Assembly: GCA_964035545.1 (NCBI GenBank)
Contig: OZ037772.1
Span: 2,674,501-2,738,500, forward strand
Source: Bugula neritina
Taxonomy: Eukaryota > Bryozoa > Gymnolaemata > Cheilostomatida > Bugulidae
Length of the DNA: 64,000 bases
Direction of reading: 5' to 3'
Part shown: positions 25,331 through 37,860 of the stretch, one piece after another
How positions within the stretch are numbered: the stretch's first letter is position 1
Layout of the letters: each line of letters opens with the position of its first letter
The notes under the pieces: generated by a model
The model's input: the letters and a program-made list of their open reading frames with translations, nothing else
Told to the model about the DNA's origin: nothing
Database searches by the model: none
Position numbers and translations under genes: made by a program

Positions 25331-26389
25331 ACAACTATATTAGTGCAGTTGGTTCTATTATTAGATTAGCATATCGATTATGACTTTTCGATTGCCACCC
25401 TGATACTATGAGTAAAATGTACAAGCATACGTGAAAGTATAGATATGATCATAAGTATAAAAATAGGTATAAGTATAAATATAAATATAGGTACAAGTAT
25501 AAAACGAATGATTATATTATTAATAATATTAGTCAGTGATACCTATAACCGTAATGGTTTTTAGACTTACAGTTATCATTAACATTAGCTGAGTAATATG
25601 ATTAGTTAAAATAATGGTATTCATTATTATATCATAGTTATAAGTTATAACTCTAGTCTCTAAAGAGCAACAGCAAGTGTAATTGGGATATTCATATTAA
25701 ATTTCATATTCACATAGTGAAATGTTTATGTTATGAACTAATTTATTCCTTCAACATTTAACTATAAATATGATTAACACTAACTTTGACCATCAGTATT
25801 ACTAAAAGAAGCGTATTACAAATATAAGATAATAAAATTCTAGTAGTAGGACTAATAGTATTACTAGGTCCAGTATTATTCTTGTTATCTTATTCATCAT
25901 TCATGAGTTATCAAATTTAAAACTACTACTTATTAGCATCAGCATATAAAAAGTAAGATCATTAGGAATAATTATCATGAGGTATGATCTATGATTTGCA
26001 TTATCCATATATAGTTTAATATCAATATGATATATTATTATTGCTGATAGTCTATGTTATAGTTAAATTTATACTTATCTTTACAGTTACCTATAGTAGC
26101 ACTTATTAGTTATTTGTGGTAGCCAAACTAATGTTTAATATTAATAAATTAAACTGAGTATCATAAAAGTGTTACTAAGAATTTTAATTATAATCGTAAT
26201 GGTGATCATATTACTTTATTATAATTATTATATTTTATCATTAATGCTAAACTGAGTTAATGTATATACTTTGAGTTTTACTATTACTCATTATATTTAC
26301 ACTTATAGTAAAACTAAATATGTAAAAGTTATACTTATACTATTATTATTCGTATTTCATTAGACTTACATCTAAGGTCGCAGTCCTAT

Positions 26390-26530
26390 TACTACTACCA
26401 CTGATACTAGTACTACAACTAGTACTAGTACTGCTACTAGTACTAGTACTAGTACTAGTACTACTACTACTACTAATAGTACTGTTACTACTACTACTAC
26501 TAGTACTACTACTAGGTCTACTACTGTTCC
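26390..26530. repeat. (TAC/TAG)n triplet tract with ACTAGT palindromes
   Basis: Nearly pure ACTAGTACTAGT and ACTACTACT tract. Its serine-rich minus-strand frame is a by-product of the triplet repeat. Confidence 0.9.
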
Positions 26531-27732
26531 AGTACAACTACAAACTTTGAAAATAACTGCAAGAAAGGTATGACTTACAGTTACTCTTTTTCTTAGTCTT
26601 ACTGTGACTCTCAGTCGTAATGTAAAATAAAATTGTGAACTGTAAAGTTAAACCCAAGGCTGAAATTTATTTAATTAAATTTAGACAATCTGAATCATTG
26701 GCTCAATCCTTGAGTTTGACTATTACTATTATTATTAGTGCTACGATTGTGATTATCATTGGCATTATGCCATTATCATTATGATTGTAATTGTGGTAAT
26801 TCTAACATTAATTATAATCATAAATTAAAAGGTAATGATTAATGATAATTATTTTCATTTTGTAATCATAATGATAATCATAATGATGTAAATTTTGATG
26901 TAAAACCAAAATACTAAAACTAAAAGTAAAAGTTATAAAATTAAATGATAAAATATTATAATGATAATTATTATATTTATTATATTATTATTGAATATAT
27001 TATTTCATTAGAAAATAGGTTGCAGCTTAGCATGATTAAAATTCAGTAAAAATTAGTTTACCAACAGCAAACATGCATGCGTCTTGTCAACATTCAATTC
27101 GTAGTGCCATAGCGAAGCCAGATTACTGGTAGTACGACTACTAGAACTACTACTACTAGTGATGGATTACAGATCCTTGGCGATTTTAGCTGTGAGTGAC
27201 CTTCACCTCACATTCTCATCATGTGCGCGGCATTAGACTAAGTAGAGGGTATGAAGCACTGAGCTGGAAAAGAAAGAATATATTTTAATTATAGGTAATA
27301 CTAATAGTAATATAATTTATGGTAATATATAGGTAATATTATTGAGTTCATTGGTATGGAGTATAGACCTACCCTGATAGTATCAGTATCAACTACCACT
27401 TACGTACTACTTCAACTTATAACTTACCTTCAACTCAAACTCAAACTGAAACTGCTTGGAATCATTTGACATTTGTCTTTGATCATATTGGCATTGTCAT
27501 TGTGATTGTAATAACTATTAATATTTTTAGTTCAACATCAATGCCGAACATATTGTAATAACTAATAAGATAATCATAAGGTTGATATATTTTGCTAATA
27601 CTAATACTAATACTAATAGTTATAGTAATAGTTATAGTAATTCAGTGTCACTCTCACTCTGGTGGAGTGAGACTCAGACTTAGAGTTAGAGACAGAGTGA
27701 GTCCGAGTAAGTCTGAGTGTTGGTAATAGTAA

Positions 27733-28130
27733 TAGTCATATAAATTTAAATTATATTTACTTATTTCTAGCAATCACAATGGCAATAGTTATAGTAACTT
27801 TCACTTACTCTTAAATCATTGAACCTGAACTAAAAGTAAAATTAAGCATTATGATTATGATTATCATTATGATTATACCTATGATTTTATTATGTTTAAA
27901 TTAAAAATCAATATCATGATAATATCATAGTGATAGACATATTATTGATAAATGATAATATAAAAGTAATTTGATAAATTATACATTGATTTTGAATTAA
28001 GGTGATACTCATACTGATACTAGACCGGTACTGAAAGTGATAGTAATACTAATAGTAATACTAATAGTCATATAAATTTAAGTTATATTTACTCATTACC
28101 GGCAATCACAATGGCAATAGTAACTTAAAC
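27733..28130. repeat. Local direct duplication, ~70 bp, about 325 bp apart
   Basis: 27733-27805 (AGTCATATAAATTTAAATTA... to AATCACAATGGCAATAGT) is repeated with few changes at 28065-28130. It shows the desert grows by local duplication as well as by slippage. Confidence 0.7.
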
Positions 28131-30312
28131 TGTAACAGTAATGGTATGGGTATGTTTGAAATTGTCACTATCAGTATTGCTATGAATCAAAATATAATGC
28201 TATCATACCAATAATTTAAAATAATATTACAAAGCTTCAGTAGCAACTTTTACTTGTACCAGTTTGGAATTTTGAATTATACATATTCTTAGTTAAAGTC
28301 TTCAAGTTTATTGTCAAAATGAACTTGAAATTAAAGACTTAGTAGTAAAAATTAAACTAAGACTGACTGTAAGTGACTAAGATTAAAAATAAGTAATTTT
28401 AAATATCGATTTAGTATTTTTCTTACTCTTTGTCTTAAAATTGACTTTTATTTTGCACCTACTCCTGGTCAATGATTCTTTTTTCTATTTATATTACTAT
28501 TGCTATTAGTATAATTGACTTAAATTTAATAATAGATATGATTATATCTTTATAAATGTGATATTTGATTTTATGAATAGTAATTCGAAAACTCTTTGGT
28601 ATTATTTATTTTTGATCATTGTAGTTATTATCATTATATTTGTATAATAATTATGATTATCAAATTCAATATCGATATTTGTATTATGGTATGGATATCT
28701 GCCTCCGTCCCATGTTCTGTTTTGCAGTGCCTTTTTACATTCACGTCTAGGTTCACATTGCGGTGGTCATACTGATAGCACTTGGGGACAGTGATGAGCA
28801 TAATGATTATCACTAATATTAAGATTTTCGTTATTAGGATTTAGAATAATTTAATAAACAAGCAACTTAAAACAAATGTTTTTACTAATATACATATGAA
28901 TTACTAATATAAATATACTACTATGAATATTATAATTATTATACTTTACAATTCAAAGTAAGATAATCATAATACGAACTGGTAAAACTAAATATAAAGT
29001 AAATGTAATAATACTAATAGTAGTTATCCATTCCCCTTTGGTTTCACATACTAATAATTGGAAACCTCTGTCCTAATATTATTTCTATTAATATTGCTCA
29101 AAGTTTGATCCCTATTTAATTTTATAGTTCACTCACCAGCTACATAATTTTATTAAAATACATGTGGTATTGGTTATAGTACTAGTGAAACTTGAAGTTG
29201 AATAGCATGCTTATTACTCACTGCTCTTTGCTTACATTATTAGGGTTACTCTTTAGTCTTAGAGATACCCTAACATAAACTTGAAAGCTGGAGGTAGTAC
29301 TAGTCTAGTGCTGTGTTAATCCTACACTGTTGACTTATCAACACTGTGACTATAATTATGACTCCTAAGTCAAAGTCATTTTCATATAGTAGTAATCACT
29401 ATGACAGACTGAAAGTCAGGAAGACTAAATATAATGGTAAAGTGTGTAAGAATAAATCATACTTAATCAATTACTTTTAGTTTTGTTACCAGTGTTGGGT
29501 CAACTTTCAGAATAAAGAATAAATATAATTATAAAGATAAATGGATAAAAATTCCAATCATGGTTTAATGTGCCTATTTTAAGCTGTTAATTTAATTACT
29601 ATAATATAAGTGCTCAAAATACAACTTTTGATTTTCATAATTATGTTTTAATTTAATACAGATACCATAGTATCATATACAGTAGAATCAGTTGTATCTT
29701 ATTTAATAATGAAGTAACTTATTGGAGCTTTCACAGTTATTAATTATTTACTTGTTAGTCTTTGAACTGGGACAATGTTTGAAACTTGAAGTAGAATGAA
29801 GTTTGATTTCAGTTACGGCAATGGTATCTGCAGTCACAATAGGAATACGCATATAACTATGTTTATATTTGTGAAAAATATATAGTCAAAACTAGATAAG
29901 GTAATAGTAATTATAATTGGTTTCACTTTTAATATATTCCTATAAACTGGAAAATAGACAGAAGCATTTAATCATGAAAGTAAACCTAGTGGAAGTAAAT
30001 CAATTCACTAAGTATAGTAAAATATTTACTATTCAGTAAGTTTATTTACTTTAGTTAATTGTACTTGATTATTTCTGTCGGTTTTTCAGTTGATTTTTCT
30101 ACCTTTTGCTATAGCATATCAAACTACCACAAAGTCATGCTTCCGTATTACAATTATAAACATAGTGTTACTGTGTAATGTTATAGTAATGTAATAGTAA
30201 TATTTGGATCATTGTAAGTATTTCTGTTGTTGTACTGATTGATAAATATTTTTTAGCTTGCATGGATATTTGCAACGATCAAGATGTCATTTGAACCTGG
30301 ACTGGAATAAAG

Positions 30313-30360
30313 ATGGCAAATCGAGAAGCTAGCTACAATTATTCTGCAGAAAGAAACTTG
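30313..30360 (+). other. Possible short first coding exon
   Basis: ATG gives MANREASYNYSAERNL up to donor TTG|gtaagc, following a pyrimidine-rich acceptor-like TTTTTTAG at 30251-30258. Its partners could be the exon-like segments at 35049-35662, but joining phases are not consistent. Very tentative. Confidence 0.22.
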
Positions 30361-33300
30361 GTAAGCAAAAATAAGCTGCAGCATTAAGCAGTAAGCAATA
30401 TGACGATGAACTTTGCTTGATTTTGATTGACCTTAAAATATCTGGTCACCTTTCACCAACGTGGTCCTGCGCGGGTGGCGGGTGACCTTAAAATATCTGT
30501 TGCGCGTAAAATAAATTTTGTGACAGTCAAAAGTATGCTGATCTTTTTCGTATTTCAGTGCATCGGTGTCTTAGCTTAAGAGCTGAACCCAACAATTATG
30601 ATCTAAAGCTGTTTTTTACTAGAAAGTGATTTTACTGTCTTTCTGATTATTCTTGGTTTTTCAGCTTGATGAATTGAATAAATGGATTTGATTTCGGGTA
30701 TTATGTAATGGATGAAAGAAATTTTTCTTAAATTTGTACTGAGCAATTTTTGCTATTGCTATGATGTTTAGTGATAAAATTGCACCCTTAATAACCCTGA
30801 AAACTTTCATTACTAGCATTTGTTTATGCTCATTTTTAGGAAATTAAAATGAAGACACAACTCACCGATGCTATCTCACTGTGCCTGCATGCAGTTTATC
30901 TAAAAAGGTACTCCTATTAGCTGGCTCTTGCCCAATACCTGGTTGTCTCTGTAACTATTTTTTGCTCGCAGATGAGTTTTTTGAACTTGACATTTTATTG
31001 ATTTTGAAAGTTATAGTGAGCTTTGAACTTGCTAGCATCGTTTTTAAAGACTTGCTGCAGTTTTTATCAACATTTTTTAAGTCAATGGTGTTAGTTTGGA
31101 AGCTCTCTCACTCCTCTCTCTGTCTCTTTCTCCCACACCTTCCACTCAACCTCTCTCTCTTTCTCCCCCTCTCTCCCACCCTCCCTCTCTCCCACCCTCC
31201 CTCTCTCCCACCCTCCCTCTCTCGCACCCTCTGTCTCTCCCACCTTCTCTCTCTCCCACTCTCCGTCTCTCCCACCTTCTCTCTCCTAACCTTTCTCTCT
31301 TCCCTTTTCCACTATCTCTCTGACTCTCTCCCTTTCTCTCTTCTACCCCATCTCTCTTCCATCCTCTCTCCTAACCTTTCTCTCCCACCCCCCCTCTCCC
31401 ACTCTCTTTCTCTCTCTAGTTTGCATGGCTTTACCCAATTTTGGTTTATTTTTTTATTTTGTTTCAGAGTATCCAAAAGGAAAGCTAAAATTTATTTAAT
31501 ATATATTATACCAACTTGAGCTTTACATATAATATCAAATAAATGCTGTGTTTTGTTAAAACAATGTTTGCAACTTTGTAGTATATTCAAATTCATAATT
31601 TATTTGTAGAGTCACACAACAAGACACTACTCTGACACACTCACAAGTTGCCACTGATCCAGCAGTATAGATGATTGTTTTCTCCACTGGCTATGCTGTC
31701 ACGCTTTACTGTTGTGGTGTTTGAAACAAACCAATTGTTTGCCTACGCAGATTAGGGTGAGAAAAAAAGTGAGAAATGAAAGCTGTTTTTAATACCAACT
31801 ACACTTAGTTTTTATTGAATGAAAAACAAAGTGAAATCATTAGTTATCCGTTAAATGACTAAATCATTGTTTATAAAGATGAAACACAAATAATCTTATA
31901 ATATGCTAATGAAATTTGGCTTTCAAATAGCTTTTTTCTGTATATTTGTTGAGGAAGTTTATCTTCAACAAAACTTCGTAGCTGTTGAATATGTGGAGAG
32001 TATTTTATATTGCATAAATTTATAGAGTAAAAGGTTCTCATCAAACTTTTACAACTTAGCTCATCGACGGTTTAAAAGTGTGAGTCACCCTTCACACTAG
32101 AGTTTTATAAAGTTTTAATGAATGTGCAGTATTTTATAAAATATTGTGTGTCTCGTAAATTTAGCTATTTCTACCTTTTCAGTAAGATTGGAGTAAACAC
32201 ACCTCAAAATTCACATCTGGTATCACATTGATTTATCGCAAGTCAAAGTACACCTACTAACTCTTCCTTCCTTAATACCTGCTTGCTTTTGCACTTCTAC
32301 TCATTTCATATACCTAACATTTCTCTTGCAGATGAATTACATCTTTTAAGTTGTAAAAGCCTTAAATAGCATGAAATTAATGAGGTTTAAACCGTGGCCA
32401 CACTAACTATTGATGCGTTTATTGATGGGTCAAATTACACGAAAATATTGTCTCTTTCTTTTTAGTTTCACCTAAAGTATTACATACTATCGATGGAGGC
32501 TTTGCTGAAGTTTTTGGGTGATGATTTGTCAATAATTTTCCAGAGAAGATGATGCCTCGGTGGCTGGCATCATTATGCAGTTTCCAAATTTCTTTCGGCT
32601 TTGCTCTAGTGAAAATGTTGGAAAACAATCAACAAAAAGGTTTGTACCATAAACGAAGTTATTGTGTGCGTGTTGTCAAAGCATAAAGTGTGCTGGAAAT
32701 TTTTAGGTTTCTGTTGAGATGCGTTTTTGCTTTTCCTGCATGAAAAAAGTTCCAGTTTCAGTTAATATCACTAGCAGAGTGCCCACCTATATTTTAAATC
32801 ATATTGATGCATAAGTTCTTTTTGTAATATTAAAAGTATAACTTGCTTAATTGCTATTCAATGCCCTTTGAAGTTTCCAACTGTAATTAATTAGTTGATT
32901 TGGCAGCATAGTATCGATGATTGATGAAGGCAGCCGATATAATTATAAGCATAAATATCTATATCTACATGAAGATGTCATTCCCAATGATTGTTATTCT
33001 GAAATCAGCTGATTAAGTTATCACAAACTAAACATTTTGACCAGCGGCTTGCAATGCAACTCGGTGAAATTTCAGACCTAGATAAATTGAATTTCTTACT
33101 GAAAATCGTGAAGGTATTAAAGTTTAAAGTGAAAGTTTAAACATCGTAGGCATCCAGGTTATTTTGATAAAATCAATTACTGTTAATTGAAAGATCATAC
33201 TTTTTTAGTTACATTCACAAAATATATAAAAAAAATCTCAACTCAATATACCAGAAAAAATGAATTAAAATATATGTGCTAATAGCACTGATATTGACGT

Positions 33301-33779
33301 GACCGTGGCGCATGAAAAATCTGAAAGAAGAGTTGTCTTCTTTTTTTCTATATTATTATATAGAGCTTGTCGTGAAAATAAAGATTTAAAAAAAAAATAT
33401 TGTGACCCTCTGGTAACTTCCAGAATTTAGAAAATTGGCTCATATATTTCCTTTCATGTGGACAACAGCTCACTTTTTTTTAAATTTATTTTGAAGCTCT
33501 TTTCGTAAAAAATATTTAAAAGTAAAAAATCCAAAATTTTTACAAATTGGTTCGGGGCTTGATGTGAAAGGCATTTAGACGAAGATGTCAAGGTCACCAT
33601 TAATAAATTAATTTTATCACAATACTGCACGGAAAGTTAATGAAGTGAGCTGAAAATTAGGTTGCTAGCATATTGATATACATTATATTGATTGTTGCAG
33701 TATTATTTTTTAAACTTGTTTTATCAGTTATGTTTAACTTCTTCATAAAGCTGCTGTTAGACTAAGAGTAAGACATAAT
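30361..33779. other. Noncoding outside the polypyrimidine tract
   Basis: Apart from the tract at 31098-31425, nothing supportable. The minus-strand frame at 32628-32419 (69 codons) is unrecognised. Confidence 0.5.
31098..31425. repeat. Polypyrimidine tract with 16-bp CCCTCTCTCCCACCCT minisatellite
   Basis: More than 300 nt almost purely C/T on the plus strand, containing tandem CTCTCTCCCACCC units. Apparent Leu/Ser/Pro-rich open frames are repeat artefacts. Such tracts can form triplex (H-DNA) structures. Confidence 0.9.
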
Positions 33780-34310
33780 ATTAGCAACAATGATAATAAT
33801 AATAATATTAAATTCACGAAGAAGTATCACTATGACTATGAGTATGACTATCACTATGAGTGTCGTAATCGTATAAATTAATTATGAGTATGAGTATCAC
33901 TATGACATTAACTCAAACAGTGATTGACTAATACTGTGAATATGACTATGCATAACTCAATGAGAATATCAATATGAATATGGCTTCTAATTCTTGTAAC
34001 TTTTTACTATGACGATGCTGATAGTGATAATCAGTGCCAGCCCAAGTCTCATACTCATAGTGATACTATTACTATTGTTTATTAGTATTAATAATTAGTA
34101 TTACTATTAGTACAACTACTAGTATTACTCATAGTCATAGTGATAGTTCTGTTAATGTTGCAGATGATAGTTTTAGAAGTTCTACTTCTACTTTTATAGT
34201 ACGCTAGATTCAGATTGTATATGTTGAACTCTACTCATTTTTTACTACTAATGCTAATAGTAATAGTAATAATGATTGTAGTTGTTATAATGATAGTAAT
34301 ACAAATGGTA
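33780..34310. repeat. Degenerate trinucleotide patch
   Basis: ATGACTATGAGTATGACTATC-type and TAATAGTAATAGTAATA-type triplet runs, same character as 25330-30240. Confidence 0.75.
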
Positions 34311-35048
34311 ATAATAACTATTTAAATTTGATAATTTATGTTTTACAACAGCATTATCACTTATCAATTACATTGGTTCATAATATGCTTATTTTAATTT
34401 TGCTTTGTGTGTTTTGTCATGTTATAAAATTAAGTTCGTATGGTTATTTAATGAACTAGAGAACTAGCCAAATGTTATGTAACAGTTGCAATAATTTACT
34501 ATAAACTCAGTGAAATTTAAAACCTAATTGATATTACTATGACATTGATTGTACAGAGGTAGCTAAAATATACATTAAATTACCAATAATTTTAACTCGC
34601 CAATACACTATGAGTAGAACAATCAAATGCAATGATAGAAAATTAATTAGTCATAGCAGCCCGTTGCTTGAAGAACATCGAGCTACAGGTCTAAAATTAT
34701 GTAGTTTTGTGATCCATTACATAACAAAATAATTTTTTTCAAACTGGTTTAATACTTTTATTATGAACACGCTTATCAAAGTAACATGTTTGTAATGTAT
34801 ATTCTATTAAAAAAGCAATCACATCAGGTTTTCAATTTGTATGTTGTACAATGTTTATTATGGTGACAAGTTACTAAATCATATGGTTCAGCTTTGTAAA
34901 GTAAAGCTGATAAAATAAATACAAGTATGTGATTGTTTTACTGCTATATATTAAATTTAAATGAGTTGAATAATATCCTAGTGCAGTGAATTAGATATTT
35001 TTTAGCTTTGGTACACCTGTTTGTTATAGGCTAACATTCCACCAATAG

Positions 35049-35662
35049 AAGAATGGTGCAAGTAGAAGAAATTTCAGGCGCAGAAAGCTAAGGAGCAGTC
35101 AGAATGCTGCCAGAGTTGTGAAGAGGCACTTAAAAAAAGCTGAATTTCAATAATGACATGACATTCGTAACATATCACCCTGGTGTATTTGAACTGACAT
35201 GGCCAGCAGAGTTCTCGAAGTCACATTCAACAGCTATTTACATCATCATGGTTAGCTTAAATTTAATTCCTTTATCAGTCTCTAATATATAGTTTGATAT
35301 CTGCTGTAAATTCGCTTAAGGAGCATACACATAACCAAAACTGAGTTACACTATAGTATTTGTTCTTGAATATATTTACCAAGATAAGTAGATAATTTGC
35401 TAATTCATTAACAGTAAAATTATAATGATACAACAATTTTTCTTTTAGATGATTCAATCAATAACACAAGACACTACAACATGGTTTTGCAGTTATAGAG
35501 TATTAATTTTCTGGCTCTTTCCAAATCTTCATAGAAGGCAAAGAAAACCACCGTCAGCTTGCCTTTATAACTGAGTGCAAGCTTCTTCCACCTACAGATG
35601 ATGATAAACAATTTGCTGATGTGGAACTTTCTAATTTTGTTTACAATGAAGATAGATTATAG
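35049..35662 (+). other. Candidate terminal exons of an unidentified gene
   Basis: 35535-35662 follows acceptor CTTCATAG and reads, in phase 1, EGKENHRQLAFITECKLLPP, then TDDDKQFADVELSNFVYNED-RL to a TAG stop. This looks coding (mixed, charged, non-repetitive). An AATAAA lies about 350 nt downstream. 35049-35250 has a basic open stretch (KNGASRRNFRRRKLRSSQN...) ending in TAA, then MTFVTYHPGVFELTWPAEF in another frame up to donor ATG|gttagc. The frames do not connect, so the upstream exon is either decayed or mis-modelled. No family recognised. Confidence 0.33.
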
Positions 35663-36849
35663 GACATTATTCTTTATGTAAAGATTGTCAAGTTTTGTTA
35701 TAATTAAGAACAGTTTTAGTTTCAATTAATCAGTTCAACATTATGGACATCATTGCACAAACATTTTAATCTTTACTACCTACAAAGGTATCTGATGGAC
35801 TACTTGAAAATACAAAACTATGCTCCAGATACACAATGAACTGACCAGCAAAGTTAAAATGAGTTGGAGATGTAGAACATAATATCTTGTTCAAGGCTTT
35901 TCCCTGCTGTTGGAACCTTCTACTTTAGAACACTGAATTGAACAAACATATGTAGATATATAAAACTTTGCAAACAATAATAATGTGAAATTAGTTGCTA
36001 AGTATCACATTGCTAATAAATACAGCGTTGTGTAATGTTTTATTTAATTTTTTTTTGAGCCATTTGATCTATAGGCCCGCATAGTATTTACTATATTATA
36101 ACTAATAAATGGCAGACACATTATGTCAGACCAGTCTCCATTTAAATAGAATAGTGTAGGCTATCAAATTTGTAGAAGTAAAAAACCGCATTCTTATTGA
36201 GTAAAATACTTACCTTTTTTTTCATGATGCCTCTACTGCTAAAAGGAGAAGTTTTTATCAATACAGCTCCATCAATCTGTATCCCGATGAAGCTAGTAGT
36301 TTAGGAACATTTGTGGCGGGGAGTGTAGGCTGAGCTGCAGTATAGGAAGAACCCCAACATATGTAATCTATTCAGCACATTATATGTATTGTAGAAATTT
36401 AATCAAAAAAGAATTTAGAAAATGCTTTATGAAGCATGAACAAAGTAAAAATTAATGCTGGTGAAAGTAATATTATTACACCCATTAGAGTTACTAGCAG
36501 CTATAGCATTAAAATTATGTATTTTTATAAAATGTGTCTAATTTATGCTACAAAGTTATTACTGCCAAAGGTTACAAAATTTACCAGTCGCATTCATGCA
36601 GCTGATGGAGAATAACTAACCTTCACATGCAATAAATACAATTAGTAGCTCAATCTAAAACTAATGTTATGAGTATAAGTTATAGTTATTCTAAGGAATA
36701 ATTGCAAAAAAAGTTACTTAGAGGAATTTAACTCTTATTATAATGTAATTATCTTCCAAGATATATTACAACATCACTACTTGGATGCATACAATGTCAT
36801 TTTTATATTGGCATCAACATAATTTTCAATAATTTCCAATCTATTAACT

Positions 36850-37860
36850 TGAGCATTATGATTGTGATTATTTTATAAATAAGGCGATGATTAGGCACTA
36901 TGGGTATTTTGGTTCAATTTATTTATAGCTGTAACAGGCAGAGTTGTAAATATAATGGATATATCAAAATTCCAATGGGTATAGTACTCTAACACAACAT
37001 TGATACTAATAATTGTAGTCACTTACTCTTAGAGTTAGTGAATGATGATACAGTCATAACAATTTGAATATCAATCAGCATTAGAGATAGACTGACTGCT
37101 TTATAATATTATAGTTATTATGTCAAATTGAATTTATTCACTATAACTAAAAAAATTATGATTATAATTATAAATTAAAATAATTTAAATATTATATAAT
37201 ATATTGATAATTATTGGAATCATAATTATATTTATTGTTATGATCATTATGATTATAATTATTTAATATTATCTTTATGTTTGTATTTAAAGTTGTTCCT
37301 TAAATCTAAAGTTGTTTAAGTTTTATAAATTTATTATAATTATATTACTGTATAAGTATTGCTATTAGTATTAGTATAATTAAATTATTATAATTTATAT
37401 TTTATTATTTATATTTATTTTACTTTTTATTTTAAGACCAACAGTTCAAATTAATACTTGTGTCGTTTGCTTTATATTATAACTTACAAGTATAACTATT
37501 AACATAATAATATTAGATTTGCTATTAGTATTACTATGAATATAAATATTTATGTTAATATAGCTATCGGTATAACTTATACTTATAGTTATAACTAATA
37601 TTACAAGTATTACTATTAGTATTACTGTATTAGTTTCGAAACTGATCCTGCTCCGTAACATTAACATACTGATACTGTCATATGATTATCATTATGACTA
37701 ATAATGGTATTAATAAATATAACCATTGAATATTATTAATAATAGTTCACCAATACTAATAGGCGATAGTCATAGACTTAGAGTGAGAGTCATAGAGCTA
37801 GACATAGACTAGTGATACTCATACTGATAGTCATACTCATAGTGATACTGTGATTCACTG
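36850..37860. repeat. Degenerate trinucleotide patch
   Basis: ATTAT/ATAAT/AGTAT triplet-rich DNA ending in a run of CATACTGATAGTCATACTCA-type units near 37810-37850. Confidence 0.7.

Larger units (their letters stand above)
25330..30240. repeat. Degenerate trinucleotide-rich simple-sequence desert
   Basis: Long runs of ATT/ATA/ACT/AGT triplets with point variation (for example ATTATCATTATGATTAT, ACTAATAGTAATAGTCAT). No coding region, no splice sites with an open frame. It starts right after the LINE tail; similar patches recur at 33780-34310 and 36850-37860. Confidence 0.75.

Noticed and set aside
31096-31519. Leu/Ser/Pro-rich frames
   Set aside because: By-product of the polypyrimidine tract.
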